From contig JAUNAJ010000011.1 in the NCBI GenBank assembly GCA_030527645.1, positions 1 to 64,000 of the forward strand: 64,000 nt of DNA. The letters run 5' to 3'. Numbering within the stretch: the stretch's first letter is position 1; each line of letters opens with the position of its first letter. The notes under the pieces were generated by a model, which worked only from the letters and a program-made list of their open reading frames with translations, was not told the DNA's origin and searched no databases. Source of the stretch: Lachnospiraceae bacterium. Lineage in GTDB: Bacteria; Bacillota; Clostridia; Lachnospirales; Lachnospiraceae. Made by a program: the position numbers and the translations under genes. This document shows, one piece after another, positions 1 to 8,247 of the stretch.

Positions 1-31
1 GCTGCCTTGAGACCGTATTATATTCTCTCTT

Positions 32-376
32 TCATATGTCAACCTTTTGCAATTCTCCATCAAAATATTGCTCCTGAAAATATATGGCTTCCAGAATTTC
101 TTCATCCGTGTACTCAACGGATAAATCCAACGAAACGATCCATTTATCTTCTACATCATGGAATCGGTGATATACAGCAATTACCGTTCCTTCGAAAGTT
201 TTAAGAACATCCTTTGTTCCCAAAACATAGACATCCTGCTCTGCGCCATCACCTGCAAGTACCCCTTCAACATATCCATAATTTATTGGGTAAACAATAT
301 CGGGATGACGAGGGTGCACGCTTCCTGCCGGACGATCCACGATTCCCTTAACTCTTTTTCCAATGACGCTCATCAT
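32..376 (-). CDS. Small inorganic pyrophosphatase-like protein
   Basis: This 114-residue protein resembles the short soluble inorganic pyrophosphatase-type proteins of Firmicutes. The signature is an N-terminal IGKRVKGIVDRPAGSVHPRH stretch, then YPINYGYVEG, DGAEQDVYVLG and a C-terminal FQEQYF. Classical enzymes of the family hydrolyse PPi in the cytoplasm, but this short form lacks much of their length, so activity is inferred. The frame stays open upstream to 517. I chose the ATG at 376 because GGGAG lies 9 bases before it and because the preceding residues resemble no family member. An in-frame ATG at 415 is the alternative. It follows the acetyltransferase remnant and may share its transcript. 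Confidence 0.7.
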   Translation of the reverse strand: MMSVIGKRVKGIVDRPAGSVHPRHPDIVYPINYGYVEGVLAGDGAEQDVYVLGTKDVLKTFEGTVIAVYHRFHDVEDKWIVSLDLSVEYTDEEILEAIYFQEQYFDGELQKVDI

Positions 377-453
377 AGTCCTGGTCTCCCAATTATTCTT
401 GTTTTTGTAACCCATGCAATTCAGAACTAAGGACTCCGTAAGATTTCCGGATT

Positions 454-684
454 TCACCTGCTCCAAATCATCCTGTAATAGGGAACCACATCGTCTACAA
501 CTTCCAACACAGTCCATCCGTGATGCAGATAGAACTGGGAGGCTCTTTGATTCTCAACGACACATTTCAGGGTCAATGGTTTTTCGGGATGCTTCTCTTC
601 CCACGGGAACTCATCGACTCGAATGGTATTATATGTACCACGAAGCGATTCGATATCTTTTGATTCTGCTTTTCTAATAATCAT
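454..684 (-). pseudogene. Internally deleted GNAT acetyltransferase remnant
   Basis: The 76-residue frame begins like a GNAT N-acetyltransferase (MIIRKAESKDIESLR) and ends like one (LTLKCVVENQRASQFYLHHG). The central part that would carry the acetyl-CoA loop (Q/RxxGxG/A) is missing; a complete GNAT domain is about 140-150 residues. The join falls near VDEFPWEEKHPEK. The frame is still open, which suggests an in-frame deletion of roughly 70 codons, but it should not bind acetyl-CoA. It begins 20 bases after the stop of the HAD-methyltransferase gene, so it was probably the second gene of that transcript. The GNAT match is clear in both halves; that it is non-functional is inference. Confidence 0.6.
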
Positions 685-703
685 AATGATTTACTCATGC
701 CTA

Positions 704-2179
704 TCATTGCTTTTGTGCTCGAACCGCATAGAAGTTAGGAATATTATGCTTAGCCAGATTTCCATCACTGCTCATGTCTTCATACAATCCGGTAATGGTA
801 AATCCTGCCTCGATCAATCCGCCAAGCTGCTCCTCAAGCGTGTGGGAGAATTGCACTCCATAGTCGCCTTGTTGAAGCATGTCCATCTGGCTCTTATCTT
901 TCAAAGGATTAAATGGCAGCGTATAGGTCAACGTGTTTTCTGAATCATCAAAAATATAATTGACAACTTGATCATAGCCGCCGAGAAGTACTCCTCCGTC
1001 TTTCAGGATGCGGGCGCACTCTTTATGCAGAGGCCTGACGTCCTCAATATAGCAGGTCGAAACCGGTGCGAAGATCAGATCGAAACTTTCGTCAGCAAAA
1101 GGCAGCGGTTTTGTCATATCAGCACGGATGATTTCTATATCATAGCCTTCGCGTTCCGCAATGAGACGCTCGGATTCAAGCTGGCGGGGAGAATAATCCA
1201 GTACTGTGCATTCTGCACCCAGGGCAGCGAAAATCGGCATCTGCTGTCCCCCGCCGCTGGCCAGACCGAGCACTCTTTTGCCCTTCAGCTCTCCGAACCA
1301 TTCATGGGGCACCGGCTTTTGCGGCGTAAGCACTACATCCCACTCACCATTTACTGCGTTCACATAGTCCTCATGGGAAATAGATTGTCCCCATTCCCAG
1401 CCTTCTTCGATCCAGCGGTCAATGGTTTCGGCATTGATGTCCTGATAACTCTTTTCCGGCTCCTCACCAATCACAAGATCTGTAATCTCCTCTGCAGATG
1501 ATACGATGATTTCTGCCTTATGAGCTTTAAGGAATTCACGTGACCGAAAGCCCCAGTCTACACTGATACAATTCATCCCGCTGTTTGCAGCAGTCAGCAG
1601 ATCAATTTCTGAATCTCCGATATAAACAGCATCCTCTGCTTCTACATGCAATGCTTTCAATACATAGTCGCACATATCCCGGGAAGGCTTTCTGGCAAGA
1701 GGAGGCTTCTCTCCCAGTACAAAATCAAACTGACCGGGAAAACACTCCTGTGCCAGAGGCTGTACTGCTTCATCCGGTTTATTGGAGACCACGGCGCAGA
1801 TCACTCCGGCTGCTTTCAGCTTCGTTAGAAGCTCCGGAATTCCGGGATAAGGTCCGGTTTTGTCCTTGCAGTGCGCATTGTAGTAGGGCTTATATACTGC
1901 AATCAGACGGGCGATTTCTTTATCATCTACACCGGGTACCGATTCATGTCCACGGGTACCTATGATTTCAAGCTTCTCTTCGCTCATTCCCTGCTCTGCT
2001 GCCAGGGCTCTTTTCATGGCAACCTCTACACCGCTTCCGAAGAAATTCCGGACATGCAGAGGGGTATAATCTGCCCGGTGACCGCAGATACGCATGGCAT
2101 AATTCATCGCATCCGTAAGATCATCCAGGGTATTCAGGACGGTTCCGTCCATGTCAAAGATTGCTGCTTTATAATGCAT
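704..2179 (-). CDS. HAD phosphatase fused to SAM methyltransferase
   Basis: The 491-residue protein has two complete catalytic domains. Residues 1 to about 225 are a phosphoglycolate-phosphatase-like HAD hydrolase: nucleophile motif DMDGT at 9-13, Ser132 in VVSNK, Lys164 in RKPSRD, and GDSEID at 188-193. Residues about 245-491 are a class I SAM-dependent methyltransferase: motif I GLASGGGQ near 305-312, the acidic strand end VLDYS, and the post-motif segment DESFDLIFAPVS. The substrates are unknown. The ATG is preceded by AAAAGGAG at good spacing. It is the first gene of a short transcript followed by the GNAT remnant and the pyrophosphatase-like gene. Related single-domain proteins are common; the fusion is the unusual part. 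Confidence 0.85.
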   Translation of the reverse strand: MHYKAAIFDMDGTVLNTLDDLTDAMNYAMRICGHRADYTPLHVRNFFGSGVEVAMKRALAAEQGMSEEKLEIIGTRGHESVPGVDDKEIARLIAVYKPYYNAHCKDKTGPYPGIPELLTKLKAAGVICAVVSNKPDEAVQPLAQECFPGQFDFVLGEKPPLARKPSRDMCDYVLKALHVEAEDAVYIGDSEIDLLTAANSGMNCISVDWGFRSREFLKAHKAEIIVSSAEEITDLVIGEEPEKSYQDINAETIDRWIEEGWEWGQSISHEDYVNAVNGEWDVVLTPQKPVPHEWFGELKGKRVLGLASGGGQQMPIFAALGAECTVLDYSPRQLESERLIAEREGYDIEIIRADMTKPLPFADESFDLIFAPVSTCYIEDVRPLHKECARILKDGGVLLGGYDQVVNYIFDDSENTLTYTLPFNPLKDKSQMDMLQQGDYGVQFSHTLEEQLGGLIEAGFTITGLYEDMSSDGNLAKHNIPNFYAVRAQKQ

Positions 2180-2226
2180 GGTTACTCCTTTTCAATACTG
2201 TATTTGTACTAAGTATGACTGTATCA

Positions 2227-2255
2227 ATTCTTACACATAATTTATGTTAAGTCAA
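2227..2255 (-). promoter_or_regulatory. Candidate promoter of HAD-methyltransferase gene
   Basis: On the minus strand, TTGACT and AAGAAT are separated by 17 bases, about 50 bases before the start codon. The -35 is good and the -10 is weak. Called from spacing and position only. Confidence 0.4.
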
Positions 2256-2288
2256 TTCGATGACGATTGTGCGATTCCGGATGATTTT

Positions 2289-3047
2289 TTACCGTTCACA
2301 ATAACTCTTCATCTGATACTTGTACAGTATCTCATTAGTGATTTCCGCTGAGGGAAATTCTGTGCCTGCCAGCATTTTAACGGGCATGATCCCCATCAGA
2401 GAGTTCGTAACGAAGCATTCGTCTGCCTGAAGGACGTCCTCAGGATAGAGTACCGTTTCTTTGCAGGGAAAATTTTCCAGAACAAACCGGCGCATGATTC
2501 CGTTCAGAAGTCCGCATGAAACGGTCGGTGTTACCAGTCTTCCGTCGAACACAAAGAAAATATTGGTGGTGCTTCCCTCTGTCAGCTCACCTCTTGTGTT
2601 CAGAAAGATACGCTCATCGACCGGCAGGCTGGATGTTCTTCTTTTTTCGAGAATATTGTCCCCGTAATTCAGGGTTTTATGATACACCAGCGGAGAGGTT
2701 TCATTTCTTATAACAGCGGAGTAATCAAGACAAAAGCCCTGACGGATCCGTTCCGGTGTGTAGGGATTGGACCGCAGCATCATCAGTTTGTTCTTTTCAG
2801 TAACAAGAATTTTCATTGCCTTCATTTCATCATGCCTGTTCTCATCACTATGTTTCAGCTCCTTTTGCTGCTTCAGCCAGGCGGCGGCCTCCTCCGCAGA
2901 TACCTCTTGAGGTATGTGCAGTGCCTGGAGAGATTGATTCATTCGTTCGATATGCCAGTCAAGGAATTCCGGCTGTCCGCTGCGTATACGGATTGTTTCA
3001 AAAACACCGAGACCGAACTGCAGCCCGTCATCTAACTGTATGTTCAT
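2289..3047 (-). CDS. pabC: Aminodeoxychorismate lyase (class IV aminotransferase)
   Basis: PabC is a cytoplasmic PLP enzyme that splits 4-amino-4-deoxychorismate into p-aminobenzoate and pyruvate for folate synthesis. The 252-residue protein shows the class IV aminotransferase pattern: GLGVFETIR near the N-terminus, the PLP lysine in VYHKTLNYGDN, and the GELTEGSTTNIFFV segment that binds cofactor phosphate. The length is normal. The ATG at 3047 has AAAGGAG 7 bases upstream and overlaps the end of pabB by 20 bases, so the two are translationally coupled. Position after pabA and pabB supports this over a branched-chain or D-amino acid aminotransferase, which has the same fold. Confidence 0.9.
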   Translation of the reverse strand: MNIQLDDGLQFGLGVFETIRIRSGQPEFLDWHIERMNQSLQALHIPQEVSAEEAAAWLKQQKELKHSDENRHDEMKAMKILVTEKNKLMMLRSNPYTPERIRQGFCLDYSAVIRNETSPLVYHKTLNYGDNILEKRRTSSLPVDERIFLNTRGELTEGSTTNIFFVFDGRLVTPTVSCGLLNGIMRRFVLENFPCKETVLYPEDVLQADECFVTNSLMGIMPVKMLAGTEFPSAEITNEILYKYQMKSYCER

Positions 3048-4503
3048 AGATATCTCCTTTCAGCGGCTTGGCACCCATGGCGTCCAGCAAAGCCTTTGCT
3101 TTCTGCCAGGTCTCTTCATATTCAAATTCCAGTTCTGATTCGCAGGTGATTCCCCCGCCGACACCAAGATGATACACACCGTCCTTATACACTGCAGTGC
3201 GAATGACGATATTCAGATCGCAGTCTCCGTTCAGGGAAAGATAACCGATGGATCCTGTATACAGATTGCGTCTGCTCCGCTCTTCCTGATCGATCAGCTC
3301 CATGGCCCGAAGCTTGGGTGCTCCGGTGATGGAACCTCCCGGAAATGCTGCCTGGATCAGATCCATTGCATTGTTTTCAGGCAGCAGCTGTCCGACCACA
3401 TTGGATTCCAGGTGAAACACTGTTGCATAGGTCTCCACCTTGAACAGCTCTGTGACCTGTACGGTGCCAGGCACACAGACCCGGTTCAGATCATTTCGTT
3501 CCAGATCTACGATCATCAGCAGTTCACTCTGATCCTTCTCAGAATGTGCCAGCTCCTCTTTTAATGCCTGATCCTCCTCCGGTGTATGTCCTCTTCTCCT
3601 TGTTCCTTTGATCGGTCTTGTGGTGATTATTCCGTCCTTCATCTTCATGAATCGTTCCGGTGACGCACAGACGATCTGGAAATCACCATAGTCCAGATAG
3701 GCACCGAAGGGTGATGGATTCCTGTCACGAAGACGGGAAAATAATGCAAACGGCGGACAGGCCTCTTTGATCTGCAGCTGATGGGTCATATTTACAACAT
3801 ATATGTCTCCCTCAATAATATAATGGATCATGTGATCCACGGCCTTCATGTAGTCTTCCTGTGAGAAATCTGCAAGTACTGCAGGGGAGTTCGTATTTCC
3901 GGGTGAAAGATCTGATTTTGTATCGCGCATATAAGCTGAATCATCAGAATCTTTGGATGAAAGTAAAGCAGGAAAATCGGTTCCGGACGCAGTTTCCGAT
4001 TCTGATATCTGTTCCAGAAGCTTCAAAATCGCGTTGATGACTGACTCTTCCGGTCCGGTTTTACCATTTGCGGCAATCGTCAGGGTGCAAGTTCTATGGT
4101 CTTCGATGATAAAGCAGTCATAAAATTTCAACATGCAATCCGGAATATCCAATTCCTTTTTATGCCGGCTTGTTACTCCTTCCTTCACCCGTCCGTAGTC
4201 ATAGGAAAAGTAACCAACGGCACCTGAGGTCAGCGGAAGATCTGAAGATTGTTCCTCCCGGTGTATATTAAGATACTCCTTCATGTACTGTGCAAAGGTC
4301 TCTTTAATGGGTCGGCCGTCAACAAAACAGATTGAATCCTTCTCTTCTACTGTCAGATAGGGTCGACAGGCCAGAATGGAGAAGCATCCCCGGTCTGCAT
4401 TTCTCAGACTGGAGTCAAGAAATACTGCATGCTCCCGCTTTGCCAGCTCTTTGTGGATCCTGTGGATCGACGGGTATGTATTTAGTTTCATTAATTCACT
4501 CAT
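3028..4503 (-). CDS. pabB: Aminodeoxychorismate synthase component I
   Basis: PabB uses ammonia from PabA to convert chorismate to 4-amino-4-deoxychorismate. The 491-residue protein carries the chorismate-binding core in its second half, with GDIYVVNMTHQL, IKGTRRRG, DLERNDL and PGGSITGAPKLRAMELID; these are typical of the PabB/TrpE family. The frame is open to 4674, but the extra 57 residues match nothing in the family and run through the end of pabA. The ATG at 4503 has AAAGGAG 10 bases upstream and overlaps the pabA stop by 8 bases, so it is the better start. The pab context argues against TrpE. Confidence 0.92.
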   Translation of the reverse strand: MSELMKLNTYPSIHRIHKELAKREHAVFLDSSLRNADRGCFSILACRPYLTVEEKDSICFVDGRPIKETFAQYMKEYLNIHREEQSSDLPLTSGAVGYFSYDYGRVKEGVTSRHKKELDIPDCMLKFYDCFIIEDHRTCTLTIAANGKTGPEESVINAILKLLEQISESETASGTDFPALLSSKDSDDSAYMRDTKSDLSPGNTNSPAVLADFSQEDYMKAVDHMIHYIIEGDIYVVNMTHQLQIKEACPPFALFSRLRDRNPSPFGAYLDYGDFQIVCASPERFMKMKDGIITTRPIKGTRRRGHTPEEDQALKEELAHSEKDQSELLMIVDLERNDLNRVCVPGTVQVTELFKVETYATVFHLESNVVGQLLPENNAMDLIQAAFPGGSITGAPKLRAMELIDQEERSRRNLYTGSIGYLSLNGDCDLNIVIRTAVYKDGVYHLGVGGGITCESELEFEYEETWQKAKALLDAMGAKPLKGDIYEHTVR

Positions 4504-5218
4504 TTGAAGTATGCTCCTTTCCGGATGAAATCGAGCTCGCGAGCCCTGGCGCAGGGCGGTTATGACCAGTGGATTTACATGAGCTCCGTCCGCTGTGGAA
4601 CGTAGAATCCGTGCACGTTCCCGTGGACGTAATGTTCTTCTCACAGATGTTCTTGAAATTCCGCAGCAGCTCATGGCCGTATTCCGTTAGAACTGCCTCC
4701 GGATGGAACTGTATTCCGTATATGGGATACTGCCTGTGCTTCAATCCCATGATCACTCCGTCCTCTGAAGTAGCTGTTACCAAAAGGTCGGCAGGCAGAT
4801 TGGCAGAATTAACTGCCAGAGAATGATAGCGCGTGACCTTGTACTGCTGGGGAAGTCCGAGGAACAGTTCCGAACTGCTGTGAGTAATACGGCTGATCTT
4901 CCCGTGTATGGGGGCAGCTCCGTGGGTAACTTTCGCCCCATAGTGATGGGCAATCAGCTGATGTCCGAGACAGACGCCCAGGATTGGAACCCTTTCTTCG
5001 AATTTACACAATATCTGCCGCGACATCTCTGCATCCTCCGGTCTTTTTGGTCCGGGAGATATTATGATTCCTTCAAGATTATCGGATTGGTACAGGTTCT
5101 CCAGCTCATTCATAGATACCTCGTCCGCTCTCCGGACAAGGATCTCACATCCGTTCTCCTGCATATACGCATAGAGATTGTAGACAAATGAATCATAGTT
5201 GTCGACCATGTAATACAT
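4496..5218 (-). CDS. pabA: Aminodeoxychorismate synthase glutamine amidotransferase
   Basis: PabA is the class I glutaminase that feeds ammonia to PabB. The opening VDNYDSFVYNLYAYMQ, the oxyanion segment SPGPKRPEDA, the nucleophile motif GVCLGHQLIA (Cys) and the His-Glu pair GIQFHPEAVLTEYG are all present. The ATG at 5218 has AAAGGAG 6 bases upstream. The 240-residue product is about 45 residues longer than usual: after LLRNFKNICEKN comes a Ser/Thr-rich tail with no family match, encoded in the stretch before pabB. In Firmicutes without a separate trpG this subunit can also serve anthranilate synthase, which cannot be judged here. Confidence 0.92.
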   Translation of the reverse strand: MYYMVDNYDSFVYNLYAYMQENGCEILVRRADEVSMNELENLYQSDNLEGIIISPGPKRPEDAEMSRQILCKFEERVPILGVCLGHQLIAHHYGAKVTHGAAPIHGKISRITHSSSELFLGLPQQYKVTRYHSLAVNSANLPADLLVTATSEDGVIMGLKHRQYPIYGIQFHPEAVLTEYGHELLRNFKNICEKNITSTGTCTDSTFHSGRSSCKSTGHNRPAPGLASSISSGKEHTSNE

Positions 5219-5350
5219 ACTGTTCTCCTTTCTGTTGTGCCGCATTGGCAGTAAGATTGCATGCCCGAAGGTGTCAGATGCTCTTATTCATATACGTGAG
5301 CTTATGATTTGCACTCTTTCCTTTTCGATGGAAGTTTATCCTGCAAAGAC

Positions 5351-5415
5351 AAAAAGAGCCCATCCGGGACAGCAACCGATACAAGTACATGTACAGTCGT
5401 TATCCCGAATGGGCT
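5351..5415 (-). terminator. Terminator after rluD
   Basis: Two 13-base arms (5357-5369 and 5403-5415, one G-T pair) form a hairpin. On the minus strand it is followed by a run of five T. It separates the lspA-rluD transcript from pabA. Confidence 0.8.
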
Positions 5416-5433
5416 CAGGTCCGTAACTGTTTT

Positions 5434-5460
5434 GGAACAGAGGGACGGTGGCACCGTTCC
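5434..5460. repeat. 27-bp palindromic repeat, copy A (single unit)
   Basis: This is one unit of the dispersed 27-bp repeat: GGAAC, three variable bases, GGGACGGT, a four-base centre, CCGTTCC. It lies 9 bases beyond the rluD stop codon and before the terminator. This locus has only one unit, while the other four have inverted pairs. Confidence 0.8.
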
Positions 5461-5469
5461 ACTAATCCG

Positions 5470-6384
5470 TTAACGCAGTCTGCGAAGCAGTTTTTCAAAA
5501 TACTCCGGCAGAGGTGCGCAGCATTCAATCATTTTACCGGTGGAGGGATGTATAAATCCCAGCACCATGGCATGCAGGGTCTGTCCCTGCAGACCTGCGA
5601 TGGCAGGCTTTGATGGTCCGTAGACGGTATCTCCCAGAAGGGGATGTCCTATTGAAGACAGGTGTACGCGGATCTGGTGCGTTCTTCCTGTTTCCAGCTG
5701 GCACTCGATGTAGGAATATCCCTTCAGCCGTTCCAGAACTTTTACGTGGGTAACGGCGGGTTTTCCGTTTCGAACGTTCATGGCCATCTTTTTTCTGTCA
5801 GTGGGATGACGGCCGATATCACCCTCAATGGTCAGAGTTTCTTCATTGAAATATCCCTGCACGATGGCACGGTATTTTCTGGTGATGCTGTGCTCTGCGA
5901 GCTGCTCTGCCAGGCACTGGTGCGCTTTGTCATTTTTGCAGATCACAAGGGCACCGGTGGTATCTTTATCAATTCTATGGACGATACCGGGTCTCAATAC
6001 TCCGTTGATGCCGGAGAGATTCCCGGCACAGTGATACATGATGGCATTCACCAGTGTATGCTCATAATGTCCGGCTGCAGGATGCACGACCATATTCTTG
6101 GGCTTATCCACCACAAGGACATCCTCATCCTCGTACAGGATCGACAGAGGGATATTCTCGGGCTGTATGTCCGGCTCCTGCTCCTCGGGGATCTCCAGAC
6201 AGATCTGATCCCCTTCCTGGATCCGGTAATTGGATTTCACCGGTTTTTCATTCACCCGGACGCCGCCGCCCTTCAGTATTTTCTGAATATACGAACGGGA
6301 CAGGTTCTCCAGCTCACCTGCAAGAAAGCTGTCAATGCGGACTCCTTCCTGCTCTGATTCTATTTGAAATGTTACTAAATCCAT
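5470..6384 (-). CDS. rluD: 23S rRNA pseudouridine synthase, RluD family
   Basis: RluA/RluD-family enzymes isomerise uridines in large-subunit rRNA. The 304-residue protein has an N-terminal S4 RNA-binding domain (about 15-75, SRSYIQKILKGGGVRVN) and a catalytic domain. The active-site loop reads GIVHRIDKDTTGALV, with the catalytic Asp at about residue 139, and RTHQIRVHL follows near the C-terminus. RluD versus another RluA-family specificity cannot be settled by eye. It follows lspA by 42 bases, the usual Firmicutes order, and AAAGGA precedes the ATG. Confidence 0.9.
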   Translation of the reverse strand: MDLVTFQIESEQEGVRIDSFLAGELENLSRSYIQKILKGGGVRVNEKPVKSNYRIQEGDQICLEIPEEQEPDIQPENIPLSILYEDEDVLVVDKPKNMVVHPAAGHYEHTLVNAIMYHCAGNLSGINGVLRPGIVHRIDKDTTGALVICKNDKAHQCLAEQLAEHSITRKYRAIVQGYFNEETLTIEGDIGRHPTDRKKMAMNVRNGKPAVTHVKVLERLKGYSYIECQLETGRTHQIRVHLSSIGHPLLGDTVYGPSKPAIAGLQGQTLHAMVLGFIHPSTGKMIECCAPLPEYFEKLLRRLR

Positions 6385-6426
6385 GGATTTCCTTTCATCT
6401 GGTGCACTGATATTTCATACAATAGA

Positions 6427-6948
6427 TCATTTTGTATTATTTTTCTTGCCGGATAAAAAAGCAAAATCCTCATCCTTGTATTTGAACAAGATCAACAGGA
6501 TGAGTACCGCCATGGAACAGGTTACATAGATATCGGCAATATTAAAGATCGGGAAATCGATCAGCCTGAAATAAATAAAATCCACAACGTATTTCATAGT
6601 GATCCTGTCGATAAAATTTCCCACTGCTCCTGCCAGAAGAAAGGTTACTGACAGGATTGCCGGCAGATAATAGCCTGTTTTCGGAACCTTTACAAAGAAC
6701 CACATGGCCGCACAGATAAACACTGCGGTCAGGATCCAGAAAAACCACTGCTGGTTCTGCAGCATGCCAAAGGCTGCTCCGTGATTCTCCAGATAGCGCA
6801 GCTCCAGAACACCGGAAATCAGTGTAATGGGCTCCTGACCTTTCAGATGAAGTACACACAGGTGCTTTACCCATTGATCCAGGACAACCAGTACTGCTGT
6901 ACAAAGAAGAATCAGAGTCAGAGCGATGGATGTTTTTGTTTCTTTCAT
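6427..6948 (-). CDS. lspA: Lipoprotein signal peptidase
   Basis: LspA is the inner-membrane aspartyl protease that removes signal peptides from prolipoproteins. The 173-residue product has four hydrophobic segments and the family blocks NHGAAFGML, GNFIDRI, VVDFIYF and FNIADIYV; the Asp residues in the last two blocks are the expected catalytic pair. GGGAGTG precedes the ATG. It sits between aroB and rluD. In many relatives divIVA, not aroB, precedes lspA. Confidence 0.95.
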   Translation of the reverse strand: MKETKTSIALTLILLCTAVLVVLDQWVKHLCVLHLKGQEPITLISGVLELRYLENHGAAFGMLQNQQWFFWILTAVFICAAMWFFVKVPKTGYYLPAILSVTFLLAGAVGNFIDRITMKYVVDFIYFRLIDFPIFNIADIYVTCSMAVLILLILFKYKDEDFAFLSGKKNNTK

Positions 6949-6987
6949 GAATTCACTCCCATGCTGTATATCTTTTAATCGACCGGG

Positions 6988-8118
6988 TCATTGCACGTCA
7001 CCTGCAGAGGCGGGAGTCTTCTCGCCTGACATAAACTCCTGCAGTGCGGAACGCATCTCCTCATCAGATATGCTTCTGTCTATTACGGCGTTTCCGATTC
7101 CGTTCAGAAGGATAAAGCGGATATGTCCTCCCTCCATCTTTTTATCGGATTTTGTGGCAGTAATGATCTCTTCCACAGACAGATCGCTTACCTGTGAAGG
7201 AAGTGAAAATGTCTCGTTCAGACGAAGAATCAGATCCAGATCTTCTTTAGGGATCAGTCCCTTCTGATAGGACATCCAGGCTGCAGCGACGGTACCGAAA
7301 CCGACACAATGGCCGTGAAGCATGGTGAAATTTTTCAGCTTTTCAACAGCATGCCCCAGTGTGTGCCCAAAATTAAGGATCGCACGAACTCCGTTTTCCT
7401 TTGGATCCTCTTCTACAACCTTTGCCTTGATCTTACAGCATTCCTGCACCATATGATCCAGAGTCTTAGCATCCTTCTCGAGGATTTCTTCAGTATAAGC
7501 GTCGATCCACTCATAGAACTCTCTGTTTCGAATGAGTCCGGACTTCAGAACCTCGCCCATTCCGGATGCGAACTGGTCATCGGGAAGGCTTTTCAGAACA
7601 TCGGTATTCATATACACAAGACGGGGCTGGTAAAATGCTCCAACCATGTTCTTATAGGCATCATAGTCAACACCGGTTTTTCCTCCAACGCTGGAATCCA
7701 CCTGGGAAAGCAATGTAGTAGGAATCTGTACAAAATCTACACCGCGAAGATAGGTGGCTGCTGTGAAGCCGGTCATATCACCTACCACGCCGCCGCCGAG
7801 GGCAATCAGCAGATCTTTTCTTTCAAAATGCTCCCGGATCAGAAAACCATAGATTTTCTGGATCTCGTTCAGATTTTTATGCTCCTCCCCTGCGGGAAGT
7901 ACATAGCTGAATACCTTCTTATTCATTGGCGCAAGTGCCTGTTTTACCTGATCCAGATACAGCTTTTCTACATTGGTATCTGTGATTATGCAGACTTTCT
8001 GAAAGGGAAGGCCTGCAGCAGACAGACAGTCGGGAAGATGATCAAATCCGTGTTCCCAGACAATATGGTAGGAGAAGTCAATCTCTGCTCCTTTTCTTTC
8101 AATCGTGATCTGTTCCAT
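6988..8118 (-). CDS. aroB: 3-dehydroquinate synthase
   Basis: AroB makes 3-dehydroquinate from DAHP, the second step of the shikimate pathway, using NAD and a divalent metal. Diagnostic segments are GGGVVGDMTGF (nucleotide binding), IPTTLLSQVDSSVGGKTGVD, and the metal ligands in GEVLKSG, HTLGHAVE and HGHCVGFG. The frame opens at 8139, but that ATG lacks a ribosome binding site. The ATG at 8118 is preceded by AAAGGA at 12 bases and gives a 376-residue protein beginning MEQITI. Chorismate made through this pathway feeds the pab operon downstream. The promoter region just upstream carries LexA-like boxes. Confidence 0.93.
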   Translation of the reverse strand: MEQITIERKGAEIDFSYHIVWEHGFDHLPDCLSAAGLPFQKVCIITDTNVEKLYLDQVKQALAPMNKKVFSYVLPAGEEHKNLNEIQKIYGFLIREHFERKDLLIALGGGVVGDMTGFTAATYLRGVDFVQIPTTLLSQVDSSVGGKTGVDYDAYKNMVGAFYQPRLVYMNTDVLKSLPDDQFASGMGEVLKSGLIRNREFYEWIDAYTEEILEKDAKTLDHMVQECCKIKAKVVEEDPKENGVRAILNFGHTLGHAVEKLKNFTMLHGHCVGFGTVAAAWMSYQKGLIPKEDLDLILRLNETFSLPSQVSDLSVEEIITATKSDKKMEGGHIRFILLNGIGNAVIDRSISDEEMRSALQEFMSGEKTPASAGDVQ

Positions 8119-8183
8119 ATAATTATATATTCCTTTCATTTCTCAGGTTACAGATGGATCTAATAGTTATTATTATTTTTTTA

Positions 8184-8212
8184 TTTACAGAACGCATGTT
8201 CTGTGATATACT
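8184..8212 (+). promoter_or_regulatory. Plus-strand promoter antisense to ylmH
   Basis: TTTACA (8184-8189) and TATACT (8207-8212) are spaced exactly 17 bases on the plus strand, a near-consensus housekeeping promoter. Transcription would run into the 3' end of ylmH in antisense; no gene with a ribosome binding site follows. The 17-base spacer contains LexA-like box 1. Confidence 0.45.
8188..8203. promoter_or_regulatory. LexA-like operator, box 1
   Basis: CAGAAC-GCAT-GTTCTG has perfect 6-base arms. Its core GAACGCATGTTC fits the Bacillus-type SOS box GAAC-RNRY-GTTC. Confidence 0.6.
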
Positions 8213-8237
8213 AATTCAAGAACACCCGTTCTTTCAA
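8208..8237 (-). promoter_or_regulatory. Candidate aroB promoter
   Basis: On the minus strand, TTGAAA (8232-8237) and TAGTAT (8208-8213) are 18 bases apart, upstream of aroB. LexA-like box 2 occupies the spacer and box 1 lies just after the -10. Confidence 0.5.
8218..8233. promoter_or_regulatory. LexA-like operator, box 2
   Basis: AAGAAC-ACCC-GTTCTT has perfect 6-base arms, with the GAAC-N4-GTTC core. Its centre is 30 bases (about three helical turns) from that of box 1. Confidence 0.55.
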
Positions 8238-8247
8238 ATAAAGATAC

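Noticed and set aside
4504-4674. A 57-residue N-terminal extension of PabB
   Set aside because: It overlaps the pabA tail, matches nothing in the family, and a well-spaced ribosome site favours the ATG at 4503.
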